Assembly: GCF_026230105.1 (NCBI RefSeq)
Contig: NC_079477.1
Location: 5,399,001 to 5,463,000, forward strand
DNA: 64,000 nucleotides
Direction: 5' to 3'
DNA from: Diorhabda sublineata
Taxonomy: Eukaryota > Arthropoda > Insecta > Coleoptera > Chrysomelidae
Below are positions 46,989 through 59,139 of this stretch, one piece after another (the first letter of the stretch is position 1; every line of letters begins with the position of its first letter). The notes under the pieces were generated by a model. That model ran no database searches and was not told the DNA's origin. It saw only the letters and a list, made by a program, of their open reading frames with translations. The translations under genes were made by a program, and so were the position numbers.

Positions 46989-47352
46989 TTATACTTATAA
47001 GTTCAATGTAACCTTGTAACGATAATTAAGCTTCTTCGTCTACGACAAAATCATTCCATATATACCGTACATATATTTTTAACACTAAAACTTCACACTT
47101 GAACATCTTCCCGTTTTTATCAAAGCCTCAATTTTATAAATAAAAGTATGTTACATTTTGATGGTATAATTAAGAACATTTAGCACCTTCTTTTTCCTCT
47201 CCCTATTAAACACGCTTTTATTTATAAAATTGAGATTATGAAGGTTTTAGTATTAAAAATATGTAATTATTTACGATAAGGAATTATTTTGTTGTAGACG
47301 AAAAAGTTTAATTATCTTTAAAGGTTACAATGAACTTAAGAAGTGTTATATC
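46989..47352. mobile_element. Foldback repeat, arms about 150 bp
   Basis: The left arm (46989-47149) and right arm (47211-47352) are mirrored. GTTCAATGTAACCTT pairs with AAGGTTACAATGAAC, GATAATTAAGCTTCTTCGTCTAC with GTAGACGAAAAAGTTTAATTATC, and CTCAATTTTATAAATAAAAG with its mirror from 47216. The spacer is about 60 bp. It lies between the recombinase and helicase pseudogenes. Confidence 0.65.
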
Positions 47353-47382
47353 CATTGTTTAAATCAGTTATGTAATCTCTAC

Positions 47383-47961
47383 TTAGTTATTTGTAACGTT
47401 TCGCATTGTATGCATTTCTTTTAATTCATAAACATTACGAGGTTTCCTCGAAGTCAACTTGGACCAGTCAAGTTCTTCGAATTGAATACCTGCTAAAGAT
47501 ATAACTCGACTTAAAGCCATAGCAGTAAACAATTTGGGGCCTAAATAAATAAAAGCATGATCTACAGTAGTTCCCTGCTTTTTGTGCACAGCTGAAGCCC
47601 AATACAAGACAATCGGGAGCATTTTTCTTTCAGCTGTGCCGTGATTAAATTTAGCAGGAAAATGAACTGATTTAGGCTGTATTATGTGATCATCGCTACC
47701 AAATTCTCCATTCACAAGTCCCCTAGAAACGTCAACGTTAGATTAAAGATTAACGCTACCACGTTGCAAAGTCTTTTGGTTAGATATTTCCGGTCGTTCA
47801 TTCTCTGCTGTTACAATGTCTTCCTCTGCTGTATGTGTTAACTGACTTGCTTGCCTTAGCACTCTGTTCTTTTCGAGCCTGGCAAAGTGTTCTTCTTGTA
47901 AGTCATTTTTTTCTTCTTTGTTCATGTTGTTAGCACGAATATTGGACAAAAAATGGTTCAT
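47383..47961 (-). pseudogene. Helitron remnant: N-terminal repeat region joined to Pif1 helicase C-terminus
   Basis: The upstream part (47961-47743) reads EEHFARLEKNRVLRQASQL, like the charged Arg/Glu repeats (E.R..RL...R) near the start of Helitron proteins. The downstream part (47715-47383) reads LPIVLYWASAVHKKQGTTVD, HAFIYLGPKLFTAMALSRV, and LAGIQFEELDWSKLTSRKP. This is the end of a Pif1-type helicase with motif V (HKKQGTT) and motif VI (ALSRV). The block before ALSRV lacks about five residues usually present (GQAYV). The Rep nuclease and most of the helicase are gone. The ends are not located. Confidence 0.65.
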
Positions 47962-48759
47962 CCCTCCAAGAGGTTCATTGAAGAGGGATGAGCTTCTGCC
48001 CTGGTACCCTGAGACGCAACGTTAGCGTTATGAAATGTTTATACACTCTCATACCATTCAGCCCTCAACTTGTGCTGACCTTGGCATTGGGTCATTTATC
48101 TAATCCACATTCATAACAAACAGAAATTTGTTGGTGTTGCATATTCACGCCAACCAAAATACTCGTCAAGACGAATCAAACGAACCTAAACCGGATGGAG
48201 TTGCGTGGTCTAATTACGGAGTTTCTATGGCTATCATCAGATCAGCTCTATGTCAAGGAAAGGGAAGGTAAGATTAACATTTCTACAAGATTTTTGGGAC
48301 ATATTCACATTTGAATATTCTTGAGAGGTTGATAAGTGCTACATAGTGGGGATTGACGATAAAAAGTTTTAGTTTTTTGCACGTTCGAACAACTGTGCTG
48401 AACCGCTGTCAAGAGTTAAATCACCAAGTTGGAAAAAAACAAAGTGAGAAGAGAAAGAGAACATCTGCTAATCTGGATTGGTAGGATCTCGGGCTGTTGC
48501 ATCCCTTGGTTATATGATCTCGATTAGTGATCCAGCTTTTGTGGTAGATAAAATATAATGTGAAAATAAAATTCGATACCCGATAGATTTCATTTGACGT
48601 GGGAATTGGCAAATGTTACAGAGGTAAATAAATGTAATGTCCACGAGTTTCTCCAACTCAATAATTTGGAATTTCAGACCGATTTTAAAATAATTTGAAA
48701 TTAAATTGAATCGTCAGCGATGAGGATTATCGTCGTTTTTTTTTGGTGATCAATTAAAC
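47962..48759. other. No feature recognised
   Basis: Mixed-composition spacer without a supported gene. Confidence 0.3.
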
Positions 48760-48910
48760 TATAATTTTGTATTGAGAATAATTCACAGTGAGTCCATACT
48801 TAATCAGTTCAAATACACGACGCATCTGTCGTATGTCCATGTATTAAATGGGTCGAACGCCTGTTAGCAATCAATGAACAGCAGCTCCATATTGTTGTGA
48901 GATTGTCCTA
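48760..48910 (-). pseudogene. Tiny LINE RT fragment
   Basis: The minus strand reads NNMELLFIDC-stop-QAFDPFN, the RT motif A block (LYLLFIDYKQAFD). A stop replaces the residue before QAFD. It is too short to classify further. Confidence 0.45.
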
Positions 48911-49393
48911 TAATTAATTTAGAATAATTTCCATTGTAACTAATTTCTTTTTCTTCTAGACAGCATTTGTTAAATGAACTAAGAAACATACCAAATTGAA
49001 TACTTCTACATTTTTTTATAAATACTCATCTGGAACTTTGCCAATGTCAAAATTTCGCATATCTGCATTCCATTAGTTAACAGTGATGTTGAAGATTTGC
49101 TATAGTAATGACCGGTATATTACTCGAAACCTTATCTATCACAGATTTTTTGGAATAGTTCCAATGATATTGAATTTTCGCAGCTGATGATATACATTTT
49201 TCACATTTCTAATAAGCAGCGTATGTTATATGCCGTTAAGTAAAAAGTTGTCTTACTTTTATTCCTTAATTTTTGTAAATAAGTGAACATTTTTTTTATA
49301 TCAATTTATCGTGTCTCGACAGCCCTGGTCATTGGCACACAAAAACAATCATATGATACATAAGATCTGTTATAAATACTATTACAACACAAA
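48911..49393. other. No feature recognised
   Basis: AT-rich spacer. Confidence 0.3.
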
Positions 49394-50140
49394 TTAATTA
49401 TATTTTCTCATACAACTTGGTGGCTTTAAGAACCTCAGGATTTTTTTTATTTCTGTCAGGCAGTTAAGTATCTCCTTGAGCATGGTTTTCATATCAAACT
49501 GCTGGTATTTTCTGCAGTCAGTGAAGATGTGCATAACAGACACAGGAACGTGACAACTTTGGCAAACAGGACGACTTTCTAACGGAATTAAATAGCCGTG
49601 AGAAAGTTTTGTGTGTTTGATGCGGAGCCTTCTTATTATCACAGCTTCTCCCCTACTCAAAAAGTTGAGAGGCAGGTGAGAAGTAGATGGGTGGATCTTA
49701 TGAAGTTTTTGAAGTTAGTTTTCAAATCATTGGCAAGCTGAACTGGGATATCAGGAGGATTCTTTGCATGACATGGCGACCTGCAGATTCATTTCCAGGG
49801 ATTCCAGTGTGCGATGGAAGCTAGATGAGAACGAATGTTATATCAAGAGCAATGAGAGTTTCGCATGTGTCATAAATGTTTTGGACTGATGGATGATCGG
49901 TTTTAATTGACTGTATGTTTATTGGGAGGAGAGATAAATTTGGAAGATTGAAGGAAAGAACTTACAAGTTCGTGGTTTGCAGTGACTGCGTAACCGGCAC
50001 CGGATTCAGTATAGAGAACTAGGTCGAAGGATTTTTTATGCAGAATTTCTAAGAATATTTTCTCTACAAGGACGCTAGGGGATTCATGTTTATTGTAAAC
50101 GGTTAGTGAGTGTCTACTATGGGAATATTTTTTGGGTCCA
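49394..50140 (-). pseudogene. I-like LINE 3' end: RNase H remnant and Cys/His tail
   Basis: Minus strand: YSHSRHSLTVYNKHESPSVL and DLVLYTESGAGYAV (RNase H start, with Glu where catalytic Asp is usual), a decayed middle with IPGNESAGRHA-like, then an open frame at 49660-49394: IRRLRIKHTKLSHGYLIPLE and CQSCHVPVSVMHIFTDC. This is the RNase H plus C-terminal Cys/His motif of an I-like LINE, from a different copy than 30301-31140. Confidence 0.7.
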
Positions 50141-50209
50141 AGGGGAACGACAAAAACAAGAACAAATTAATTAGGTACAAAATGACAATATACATTTTGA
50201 CATAACAGA

Positions 50210-50420
50210 CAATTACAGCTCTTTTTCAGAAAAGATTTTAATTATATTCGTTAATGCCCTTTTGTAAACGGAATATTCTCAAAAAATTGATGAGCTGCTT
50301 CGTCTAATTCATCCTCCGTCGTAAAACGTCGATCAAGTTAATGTTCAAATTGAAAAATAACCAGAAATCACACATTGCCAAATCAGGCGATAGAGTAAAT
50401 GTTCATTGACTGTTATATTA
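50210..50420 (-). pseudogene. Mariner-like transposase C-terminus
   Basis: The minus strand reads MCDFWLFF-like then DRRFTTEDELDEAAHQFFEN IPFTKG (in two blocks). It resembles the end of mariner transposases (LAPCDFWLFP.LK..L.GRRF.T.E......). Only about 45 residues are present. Confidence 0.5.
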
Positions 50421-50639
50421 TTTTCATGTGAAAATTCAACTATCTGCTGTGTTTAAGAACTACAGGCAAATATGGATTTGGAAACACTCGAAACGGTATA
50501 TATATGAAACTTCGTTAAATATAGTTCAGTTCCCAGTGTCAAAAAAAGGGGTTCACCTTACAAAAGGTGGGGTAGAGGATTTAATTTTTTTATTTCGTCG
50601 TCACGACCAATAGGAAGTGAGCTACAGCATCTTAAAGAT

Positions 50640-51470
50640 GGACCATTTTCTCAAAATGGTAAAAAAGTCATTCTATTCTATTTTTGACTTAGATGTTTGT
50701 GGATTAAGGTTCTCCAGATAAGGTTCCTTCAGTTGGTGATTAATTTTGTGACAGGGGGCTAACAGAAAAGTTATAGATCAGTCTACTCCATTTTCATAAA
50801 AATCACGCCTATTTCAAATTTTCTGCTAGGCACCACAGTTTTGTTTCACTGTATTGACTTTAGGCACTGATGAAGCTTTAAAACAATGAGAAAACTCGGC
50901 GAATAGGTTGAAATGCTTTTTCTACATTGCATTGGACTGTTTCTATATGCCTACACTCAAAAATCAAAGTCAAAAATAGAGTCAAACAATACATGGGTCG
51001 CAATAACACACACAAAAGAAGACGTCACTTGGCTATTTTACCATTTTGAAAAAACTCCTGGAAATTAACACACTTGCCACCCTACCTCAAATTTTGTAAA
51101 GTGAAATCCTCTGGAAACTAGATTAATATGCTAGTAGCGATTTCAAGCTCACAGAAAGTAATCTATATTTTTATACCAAGGAAGGCGGACAAAATCTGAA
51201 GAATAGGGTCTACCCACATGTGCCTCATCACCAAGCGATATTCCTCTTTGAAATTTGTTATACCCAACTCTAATTTCATGGCATCATAAAATATACATCG
51301 TATATTGTATGAACCATACAAAACAGAACGATACTCCTGGAAATTAACATTTGCCGCCCTACCTCAACTTCATAAAAATGCGCTTCTAAAATCGGTAGAA
51401 GTGTCTACGACTAGCGAATTTGATGGTAATCCTAAACAGTTGATGTGGTATTGATCCATGTAGGTTCTAG
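50640..51470. repeat. Non-coding repeat with inverted and direct copies
   Basis: CAAAATGGTAAAA (50655) and TATTTTTGACTT (50681) are mirrored by AAGTCAAAAATA (50969) and TTTTACCATTTTG (51036). The segment ACTCCTGGAAATTAACA..TTGCC(A/G)CCCTACCTCAA occurs at 51054 and again at 51331. I infer a decayed DNA transposon with nested duplications. Confidence 0.45.
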
Positions 51471-51689
51471 ATTCTCTGGAAATATATGGTCTAAGTCTGT
51501 CTTAGTGAAAATGAAGGTATAACTTGGCAAATTGCTCCTTATAATTTTGAGCGTATTGTCGGACTTTCCTGTTGCATATATTGTCCTTCAAAAATGTAGA
51601 TCCATTCTTTGTCGATGTCGTCTTGCCAGGCCATCGTTAATTGCAAGCTAAACAGGATTTGTCACTAAAGGTACAACGTGATTCCTTTG

Positions 51690-52275
51690 CTGGTTCATAT
51701 CATCGCACGGAATATCTTTCAAAATCAACAGGGGCAATCAGTCACTGTAAATTCTGAACAATACATAGCCATGTTAAGGGATTTTTTCTTTCCGCAACTG
51801 CAACAATTTGAAGCGTATAATCGTACGATATGGTTTCAACAAGATGGCGCGACATGTCTAATGCCTCTTTGGTGGTCGTAAACCAGATGGTTGCTGGGGA
51901 GCTGCTATCTCGCCGAAGTGACATTGCATGGTCGCCTAGAAGTCCGGACCTAACACTACCGGATTTTTTTTGTGGGGATACCTGAAAAGTAGAGTCTACT
52001 TCGATAACCCATCTACGCTCAATCAGTTGAAGACCAACATCTGAGAAGAAATAGCAGTTATCCTCCGCGCAATGTGCTAGTGAGTTTTTACTAATTTGAG
52101 ACCTAGATTCGAGGAATGTTTGCAGCGCGATGGTGCACACCTGGATGATGTTCTTTTTAAGAAATGAATTTCCTAGATAAATATTTCAAATAAAATAAAA
52201 AATTGTATGTAGATTATATTTAGTTTTTTTATTATTATTTTTTAAATTCGCGAAACTTTCTGGCCCACCCTGTAT
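51690..52275 (+). pseudogene. DUF4817-type mariner transposase, C-terminal part with right end
   Basis: Plus strand: NIFQNQQGQSVTVNSEQYI, AMLRDFFFPQLQQF, TIWFQQDGATC (second catalytic Asp), then after frameshifts ISPKXHCMVA-like decay, SPDLTLPDFFC with the third Asp kept, and YLKSRVYFDNPSTLNQLK. The usual pattern is GxxVTVNSxRYxxML..FL...L, FFQQDGATSH, SPDLxxxDFFLWG. The element ends in TGGCCCACCCTGTAT (52261-52275), a typical terminus of this family. The N-terminal half is missing. Confidence 0.75.
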
Positions 52276-52879
52276 ATTCGTTTTCTTAAGTAGTCCTGTA
52301 ACTTAAAATATTAATGATCCGTAGTGAACGAAATTTACATAATTCAATACGTTTCCAATGATGCAACTAAATTACCAGAAGCTTATTACCAATTTTTGCA
52401 AATGTAAACTAATTTTAGCCTAATGCTGAGTACGATCTCTTTGATTGCCCCAAATTTTCAATAGATCATTTTAGATTGGATTTTGTTTATTTCTTAGCTT
52501 TTACGATCTTCTACTGGTTGTATACATAACCTAGATAGCTTTAGCGCCCACATAATTGACGATAAACAAACGGTCCTAAATGAATGATTTGTAGAAATTT
52601 ATTTAATCGTTGTTTGGAATCATAAAAATTATATACTCAGGCAGTGCTAATGTGCAAAACATACATGTGAAAGTCCTTGAATTTGAATACACAATAATTG
52701 TAAACTGCTTTATGCATTCAATTCACATTTTATAGACATTTTCGAATTCGATTAATATTTAATGCACTTTTCCGTTTCCTGAATTGTTAGTATTTTACGG
52801 TAGTGTGCACAGAAACCATTTGTACAGCATTAGTATTCCAAAAAAACTTATAATTCTTACGAAAATGACACTCGAACAT
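52276..52879. other. No feature recognised
   Basis: AT-rich spacer. Confidence 0.3.
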
Positions 52880-53640
52880 ACAAAAACGAAGGTACAGGCA
52901 AATCAAAGAATTATTAAAATGTTTCCGGACCAACAAAGGACTAAAACAGGGAGATTCTTTATCCATTACGCTTTTCAATATAGCATTAGAATGGATAGTA
53001 CTCAAAATCGGTTTGAACAGAACAGGAACACTAAAATAAGAACAACGCAACTACTGGCATACGCAGACGATGTGGTAATCCTTTCATCGGAAAACGAGCT
53101 TAAGGAAACCTGCGGAGCCTTCATAGAAATGGCAGAGACAGTGATCTAAGAGTCAACGAAGATAAATCGAAGTTCATGATACTAACAACACCACAAAGGA
53201 AAAGAGCAATGAGAAGTTTGTCAATACAACTAAACGAAGAAAAGGCAATGAGCTTAGAACAATTTCAAAGTTATGTATATCGTGGGGTAACGACGGTGAC
53301 GAGGGAGAAAATGTGGAAGCGAGGATGACGAGGGGAAGTAAACAGTTGGGAGCGCTGAACATGATAATAAGATCCCAAAAAACTCCAGAAAGGCGAAGCT
53401 ACATCTATACAAAACAATAATAAGACCAACGGTGAGCTACGGAGGCGAAACGTGGATTCTTAACAAAGCAGAAGAAGAGAAGCTAGATTCATGGGAAAAA
53501 ATACTTAGAAGGATACTAGGTGGTAAAAAGAGGGATATTTATGGCTGAGGAGAACAAATAATGAAATAAGGAATCTATTTGGAGAAGCAGAACTAAGCAA
53601 AATAATAAAATCTAAAAGAATCATGACTGGTATGTTTGAG
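52880..53640 (+). pseudogene. LINE reverse-transcriptase fragment with YADD
   Basis: Plus strand: GLKQGDSLSITLFNIALEWI (motif B, after a frameshift), then TLKIRTTQLLAYADDVVILS with the catalytic YADD (about 53059), LRVNEDKSKFMILTTP, QFQSYVYRG, and then LYKTIIRPTVSYGGETWIL with LDSWEKILRRILGG. This gives RT motifs B to E and the post-RT region. Frameshifts separate them. It has the same general class and order as 41200-42085 but a different sequence. Confidence 0.75.
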
Positions 53641-55164
53641 CGTTTTAATTCCAAATTACTTTATAATTTGGTTACTAAAAAAACAAACAGTGGTTACGTT
53701 GAGTAGTAACGACTCAAAAAAAACTCTATTCTACTAGCCCAATAAGCAGGATTCGTTGATTTAAATCTGACGTTAAATCCGATCAACCATCAATGTTGAA
53801 AATGATGTTACACTTTTAAAAGCCGTAGCTTCAGGCATAAAATTTACTTTAATTATATTTTATGATGCTTTTAAAAATCTGTATTACTTTTACAGATAAA
53901 GATTAATGAAGACCAAGAATATGAGTTTGGTTTGTTTCTACAAAATAATCCGAATTTATCACATTCATTGGGGATTTTATAAACTAACCGGTAAATTTCC
54001 TTTCATTTCCGGGGATCTGTTGAGAAAGTAGAATCTTTGAACGGTATATTATAGGACCCACAGTATGATTTAGCCTAACACAGTTACGGCTCGTGGTAAA
54101 AAATTTTAGGTGTCCTGCGATGTTTCCATAAAAACATTCCTTGTAGAAATTTCGTTTTATTTGTCAAATTTCCAAAGCAGTTCGGAAAGTCGCTATTGTC
54201 TCGGCACCTAACCATCATTTTACACCTTGCGCTGCATTGAATGCTGCAAATTTCTCCAGTTGAATCGCGTCGCACTGTTTTAGAACGCCGGGATTATAAC
54301 GTAAGTCATAGAAAGGGCGCGCAGAGCGGGATCGAGTATTTCATTCATTGCATAACATTGTAGCAGCGTGGATCAGAATTTTGATGGATTATTTAACTAG
54401 TCAACTTTACCGAAAGCCGCAGTTTGCATTTTTTTTTATCGAGACATTACAATGTTGCATTAGTTTCGAAAATTTTCACTAAAATAATTTTTTTAGTTTT
54501 CTTATGCACTTATGCACCCCTCCCTAACAAAGAAATAATCCAATTTGTTCGTGATATCATCAATATCATAATTTCTTCTTGCCCGACCTGGTTGTTATTG
54601 ATTTACCCTTTTTCATATTCAAGAGTTAACACCTAGACCTCTGTTTTTGTGGTTTTTAAAGCATTTTTCATGCTTTCAACATCGAAGCATTGTCTGGTTG
54701 TCGTTGTTTTATATTTCCGCTTCATCAAATTCTTAAACAAATAGGAAAAACAAAATTATGCAGAATCTATCGTCGTCCAATCTGGCCATGTCTGTCCGTT
54801 TGTGTACTTCACAGACAAAACAGTGTCTGAATTCTCATAATATCACATAACCTAAAAGTTCTATTTTAGCATCAATTATAGGTGAATTAACAATTTATTC
54901 GCCTAATTTAATCCCAATTTAACATCTAGAGGTGACCAGGTTTTGCAATACACAAAAATAAGATTACTTACCCTAAATTTCCCAAAAATATGTAATAAGT
55001 GAGGTTACTGTTTGTACAACGTGAATCGACAATTGGTTATGAGATAGCAGCACGAATATATACTATGTATGCCATAAAATATATGCCCTTTTGCATTTAT
55101 ATTGATTACTAAGTTGATTATGACATGACACGACATAAATTTGTGACTCGAATAATACAAGTTA
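53641..55164. other. No feature recognised
   Basis: About 1.5 kb. A minus-strand frame (54084-54275) is Cys-rich (CSIQCSARCKMMVRC) but unrecognised. The remainder is AT-rich. Confidence 0.3.
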
Positions 55165-55938
55165 CGAGGTCTGGTTATTAAATAACGAGACTGATTACGA
55201 AAAAAGGTTTTATTACAAAAATTATTCTACATTCGGTTGCTCCCCTTCAATATACTCCCTTCCCCTCACCACACCTTTCCATGCGTTTTTTCCATTGATA
55301 AAAGTAGTGCTGGTAGTCTTCTTTGGTGAGAGCCTTTAGGAGCTCTATCGTTTTTTGCTTTACCGCTTTCATCGACTCATATAGGGTCCATTTCAGAGCA
55401 GATTTTATCTTCGTAAACAAAAAAAAAAGTCGCACGATGCCAAATCTGTTGAGTGGGTATTAATGCGCTTACTAGTCAAATACTGCTTCACAGATGGGCA
55501 GGTGCGTTGTACCAAAACTGGCAAATAGTAAGTCTAGTTAACAGTCTGGCCCTCTGGAACCCATTCAGTCATCAAGATACCGTCAATGTCTAAAAAAACG
55601 ATCAACATTACCTTGAATTTTGATTTGCGTTTTCGGCCCTCACTAAAGCGCTTACATCACTCAAAAACACGCGCAAAAGATAGAGAATTATCTCCATAGG
55701 CCTCTTGCAACAATTTATACCACTCAGTCAAGTTTTTTTTTCAATTTAACTAGAAATTTGAGATTGATAAGTTGCTCCTGTTTTTCGTCACACGTGGTTT
55801 TCTGCACAAGGAAAAAACACGTTCGTTTCAATCCGCTTCTGCACAAATACTATAATAGTGATGGAAAAGTGTTTTAGACCCCACCCGTCTAGGGCGCCCT
55901 CTAGGCAAGCAGTCTCGTTATTTAATAGCCAGACCTTG
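55165..55938 (-). mobile_element. Internally deleted mariner with intact ends and TA duplication
   Basis: The terminal inverted repeats match over about 29 bp: left GAGGTCTGGTTATTAAATAA (from 55166) with CGAGACTG following, and right in mirror (55910-55938). A TA dinucleotide flanks both sides (55163-55164 and 55939-55940), the expected mariner target duplication. The minus strand encodes transposase pieces: TFARVFE, VMLIVFLDIDGIL, EWVPEGQTVN, YLTSKRIN, LASCDFFF and FYQWKKRMERCGEG. The HTH and first catalytic block are deleted. At 774 bp it is shorter than a full mariner (about 1.3 kb). Confidence 0.88.
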
Positions 55939-57759
55939 TATACTTTTTTCTGTCAAAAATGAACAATTTATTGATTATTTCAATAAGAAGATAAGAAATT
56001 TTTCATTAGATAAAAATATAGATGGACTAAAGTACGCACAAAATATAATATTTCGCTCTTTTGATTTGTTTCTTAGATGAAATTATCTCAATATCAGATT
56101 CCTTGGGGTACAGTCCTGTCGACAAGAAATTTTTTTGGATAATTTGGAGCGAAGCAGCGGCTCCTTTTTTTATCTTAATTGAAATCAGTAGATCAATATT
56201 CAAGCGATCCTATAAATAAATTATGTAATAATTTTAGATACTTGATGATGTTGATAAACGCCTCTTTGGCACACCTTATTCGCTAATAATATACGAGTTT
56301 ATCACGCAATGCACTTAGCACTATTAATTAAAAAATGTAATTGGTTACGTATTTAATATCTTCATTTATAAATTAACAAATTTTTTTTCCCATAATTACG
56401 TTTATACAATGTCATATACAACGTTATTTATAATAGGAATCAATTTGAATTGATTATATCACAAATGGATTTGAACACTGCGTGAATTTGGTTTCAAATT
56501 CCTCACAAGTAACTCCCAAATCCTTAAAACTCCCTTTTTTTCAGAGCCCATAACATATACAACAATGTGGACAATAGTTTTTCTGATAGTTCCGTTTACA
56601 TTGTATTCATTAACACAATTTTGAAAAATCCGTTTTCCTTTAGAAACTGGAAAAATTAATTTTTTGGCTCGAAATGAAAATTTAATTATTAGGGAATTAT
56701 CGAAATGGATGTTTAAGCATGGTACCAGCCGATTTTCCGTGGAATTTTGATAATCAAAGTCGAATTTCTTGAAAATTGGTATGAAGCTATTATTTATAAT
56801 CTTATTCAAAATCTACCTTGGGTGAAAACCAACCCTTGAAAATTTATTTCATCAAAATAATCTCGTAGTTCGATAGATTGACTAATTCTAAGCAACATTT
56901 ACTTCACAAAGTTTTTTCTAAAGTTGGTACTTTTAGAGTTATTAACAATTGAAACTACTCATTTTTCATTGAAAAATCGCATATTTTTCACGTTTTTTCA
57001 TGAATAACTTGAAAAACTTTCATTTTATCAGCAAAATCGTTATAAACAAAAATGTAGCTAATAAAAAAACAAAGGGATTCATTTTTTGAGGACCTCTATA
57101 AATTCAATAATAACTTATTGATCGGTCAGGGATGGCTATTTTTGGGGAACCCCAAAACTGAAAACCTTTAACCTCAAATAACTTGGAATTGATGAAATTT
57201 TTGGAAAAAATTTATATTTTAAATGCTTATTTTAGAAAAAATTATTGATTATATTAAACACAGTAATCTTGGAAAAAAAATTATTAAATAAACCAAGAAC
57301 TATTCATGTTTGAGAAATTGTTTCAAATATTGATTTTAAGGCTTTTTTGACAAAAATTTTAGGCTTTTTTAAATCTATGTATCATAAAAATTGAAGAAGA
57401 TACATCAGTTCAAAGTTTGCATTCGCGTACCAAATGTGGCTCGTGCAACCCCCTGGAACCGCACCCTTTTCGAAACCGGGGGTTGATAAAAGTTTTAATT
57501 TATATAACGAAGTATGAAAAAAAAACGTGGAATGTCCAACCGAGCTGGCACGAATGAGAAGAGGAAGTGATGATGAAATATAATTATTTAAAATTGTTTT
57601 TTACGAGTGTATTATTTTATGCATAAAAAATTTTATTGATTTTAGAAATATTCTTTTATTATTTCTGTAAAAACATTTTAACCACAATTTTTAAATTTTT
57701 GGTCATTGAAAGCGGGTTTCATAAGGTTTAAAATATTTAAAAACTTCTAAAAATACTGA
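55939..57759. other. Unassigned repeat-like sequence
   Basis: AT-rich with a minus-strand open frame at 56459-56809 that I do not recognise. The stretch at about 57080-57180 (TTATTGATCGGTCAGGG, GGGGAACCCC) looks like non-coding transposon sequence but no ends were found. Confidence 0.3.
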
Positions 57760-58170
57760 AGAAATATTTTCAATTCAATATAAATACATTTTTGATTGAT
57801 CATAAACGTGTTTGAGATTGTCAACAGATTTACGAATAATATATTTAAACTTTACCCGAAACATGCATGAAATCAGATTTTGCAATAAGGGGTTCTTTAC
57901 ATCCCCCAAAATATAAAAAGCCCGGTTCGGCACACGGAGGATTTCGTCGAAGAAGGTAAGTAAAGCTTGAATTCAAATTTCATTGAAAATCGAGATTATA
58001 ATGAGTGTCTTTAAACAAAGTTTTCAATATTGTTTGAGAATATCGATAGATCTACGAATAATTTATTTAAACTGTATTTTACCCAAATACATGCTAAAAT
58101 CGAGGATTTTAAAATTTTTCACGGTAAGGGGTAGTTTTCACCCCTAAAAAAGAAAAAGCACCATGCTGTT
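57760..58170. repeat. Tandem repeat, two units of about 220 bp
   Basis: GTTTGAGATTGTCAACAGAT (57809) recurs as GTTTGAGAATATCGATAGAT (58034). Each is followed by CTACGAATAAT or TTACGAATAAT, ATTTAAACT, CATGC, and AAGGGGT(T/A)...CACCCC or CATCCCC. The shared GGGGT...CCCC hairpin-like end marks the unit boundary. Confidence 0.6.
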
Positions 58171-58268
58171 TAGTTTTTCAATTTATATTTAGTGATTTTG
58201 GTAGTACTTTATTTATTTTTGTAATTTCCGTTATTTTCTAAACGTGTATGTATGGTTAGAACAAATAG

Positions 58269-58601
58269 TTGTGTTTAAGAATTGGTCTGAAAATGATGAA
58301 AATTGAAGTAACCCTTTTTAACATCATGGAATATTTGAAGCAGACCATAAAAAGAAGTGAAGCAGTTTTTAAAGCGGGACATAGGATTTTAACAACTAGT
58401 ACATTTGGTACACTACAACTTTTACCACGTTTTTATTGTTTTCGAAATATTCCTATGGACGTGTGGTTGTTTTTGTCTCAGAAAAGCACTTTAAACAAGT
58501 TACTATTTAGTTTAAAATTTCAAATAACACTTTCTATTGTTCATAAAACAAAAAAATTAGTTCGTATTCTGGTTTTGGTGTTCACCTGTATTAAAGTTTG
58601 A
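58269..58601 (+). other. Open frame of 110 codons, possible fragment of a SWIM/YqaJ-type insect protein
   Basis: The start (ATG-like at 58291) reads MKIEVTLFNIMEYLKQTIKR and SEAVFKAGHRILTT. EYL..T..RSEA.F.AGHI resembles the region before the SWIM finger in multi-copy insect proteins with YqaJ-type nuclease domains. The remainder is AT-rich low-information sequence. I am unsure. Confidence 0.25.
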
Positions 58602-59139
58602 AAGAAAATCAACAGATAATTTTATTATTCGTTTATGATTTGTATACGAGGCCCTTTTTGTTCTAGTCGCGTTTTAATTCTCTTTCCTAGTAAGATTTCA
58701 GAAATACACATTGAATTTTGGTAGGTTTATATATGTTCCTGAAAAACAGTATACGTGCGTTTATTCAATTTATTGAATATGTATAATACTTGCCCTACTT
58801 GCACAGGATGTCTATATAATGACAGTAAAAATTTTTAATTAATTGTTTAGGTCAGTCCAAACGGAAATCGCTCGAGCAACGGTACGATTTGATATGATTA
58901 AAAATTCTATATACACTTTGATTCTTATCAATATATACGTTGAGAGAATGATTTACCAAGTTCTAAAAAAAAATATACTTTGTTAATAGTACTGTAATGA
59001 ACACGGACCTATGAAGAATTGATGAAAAAAAAAGGAGAGAATAATAATTTAAAGTAATTTAATTCAAGAACTCCCTGTAACTACAGAAAAACTTTTATGT
59101 GTAATAAACACTGAAGTTGCAGCTATGCAGAATTGGCTA
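58602..59139. other. No feature recognised
   Basis: AT-rich spacer. Confidence 0.3.
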
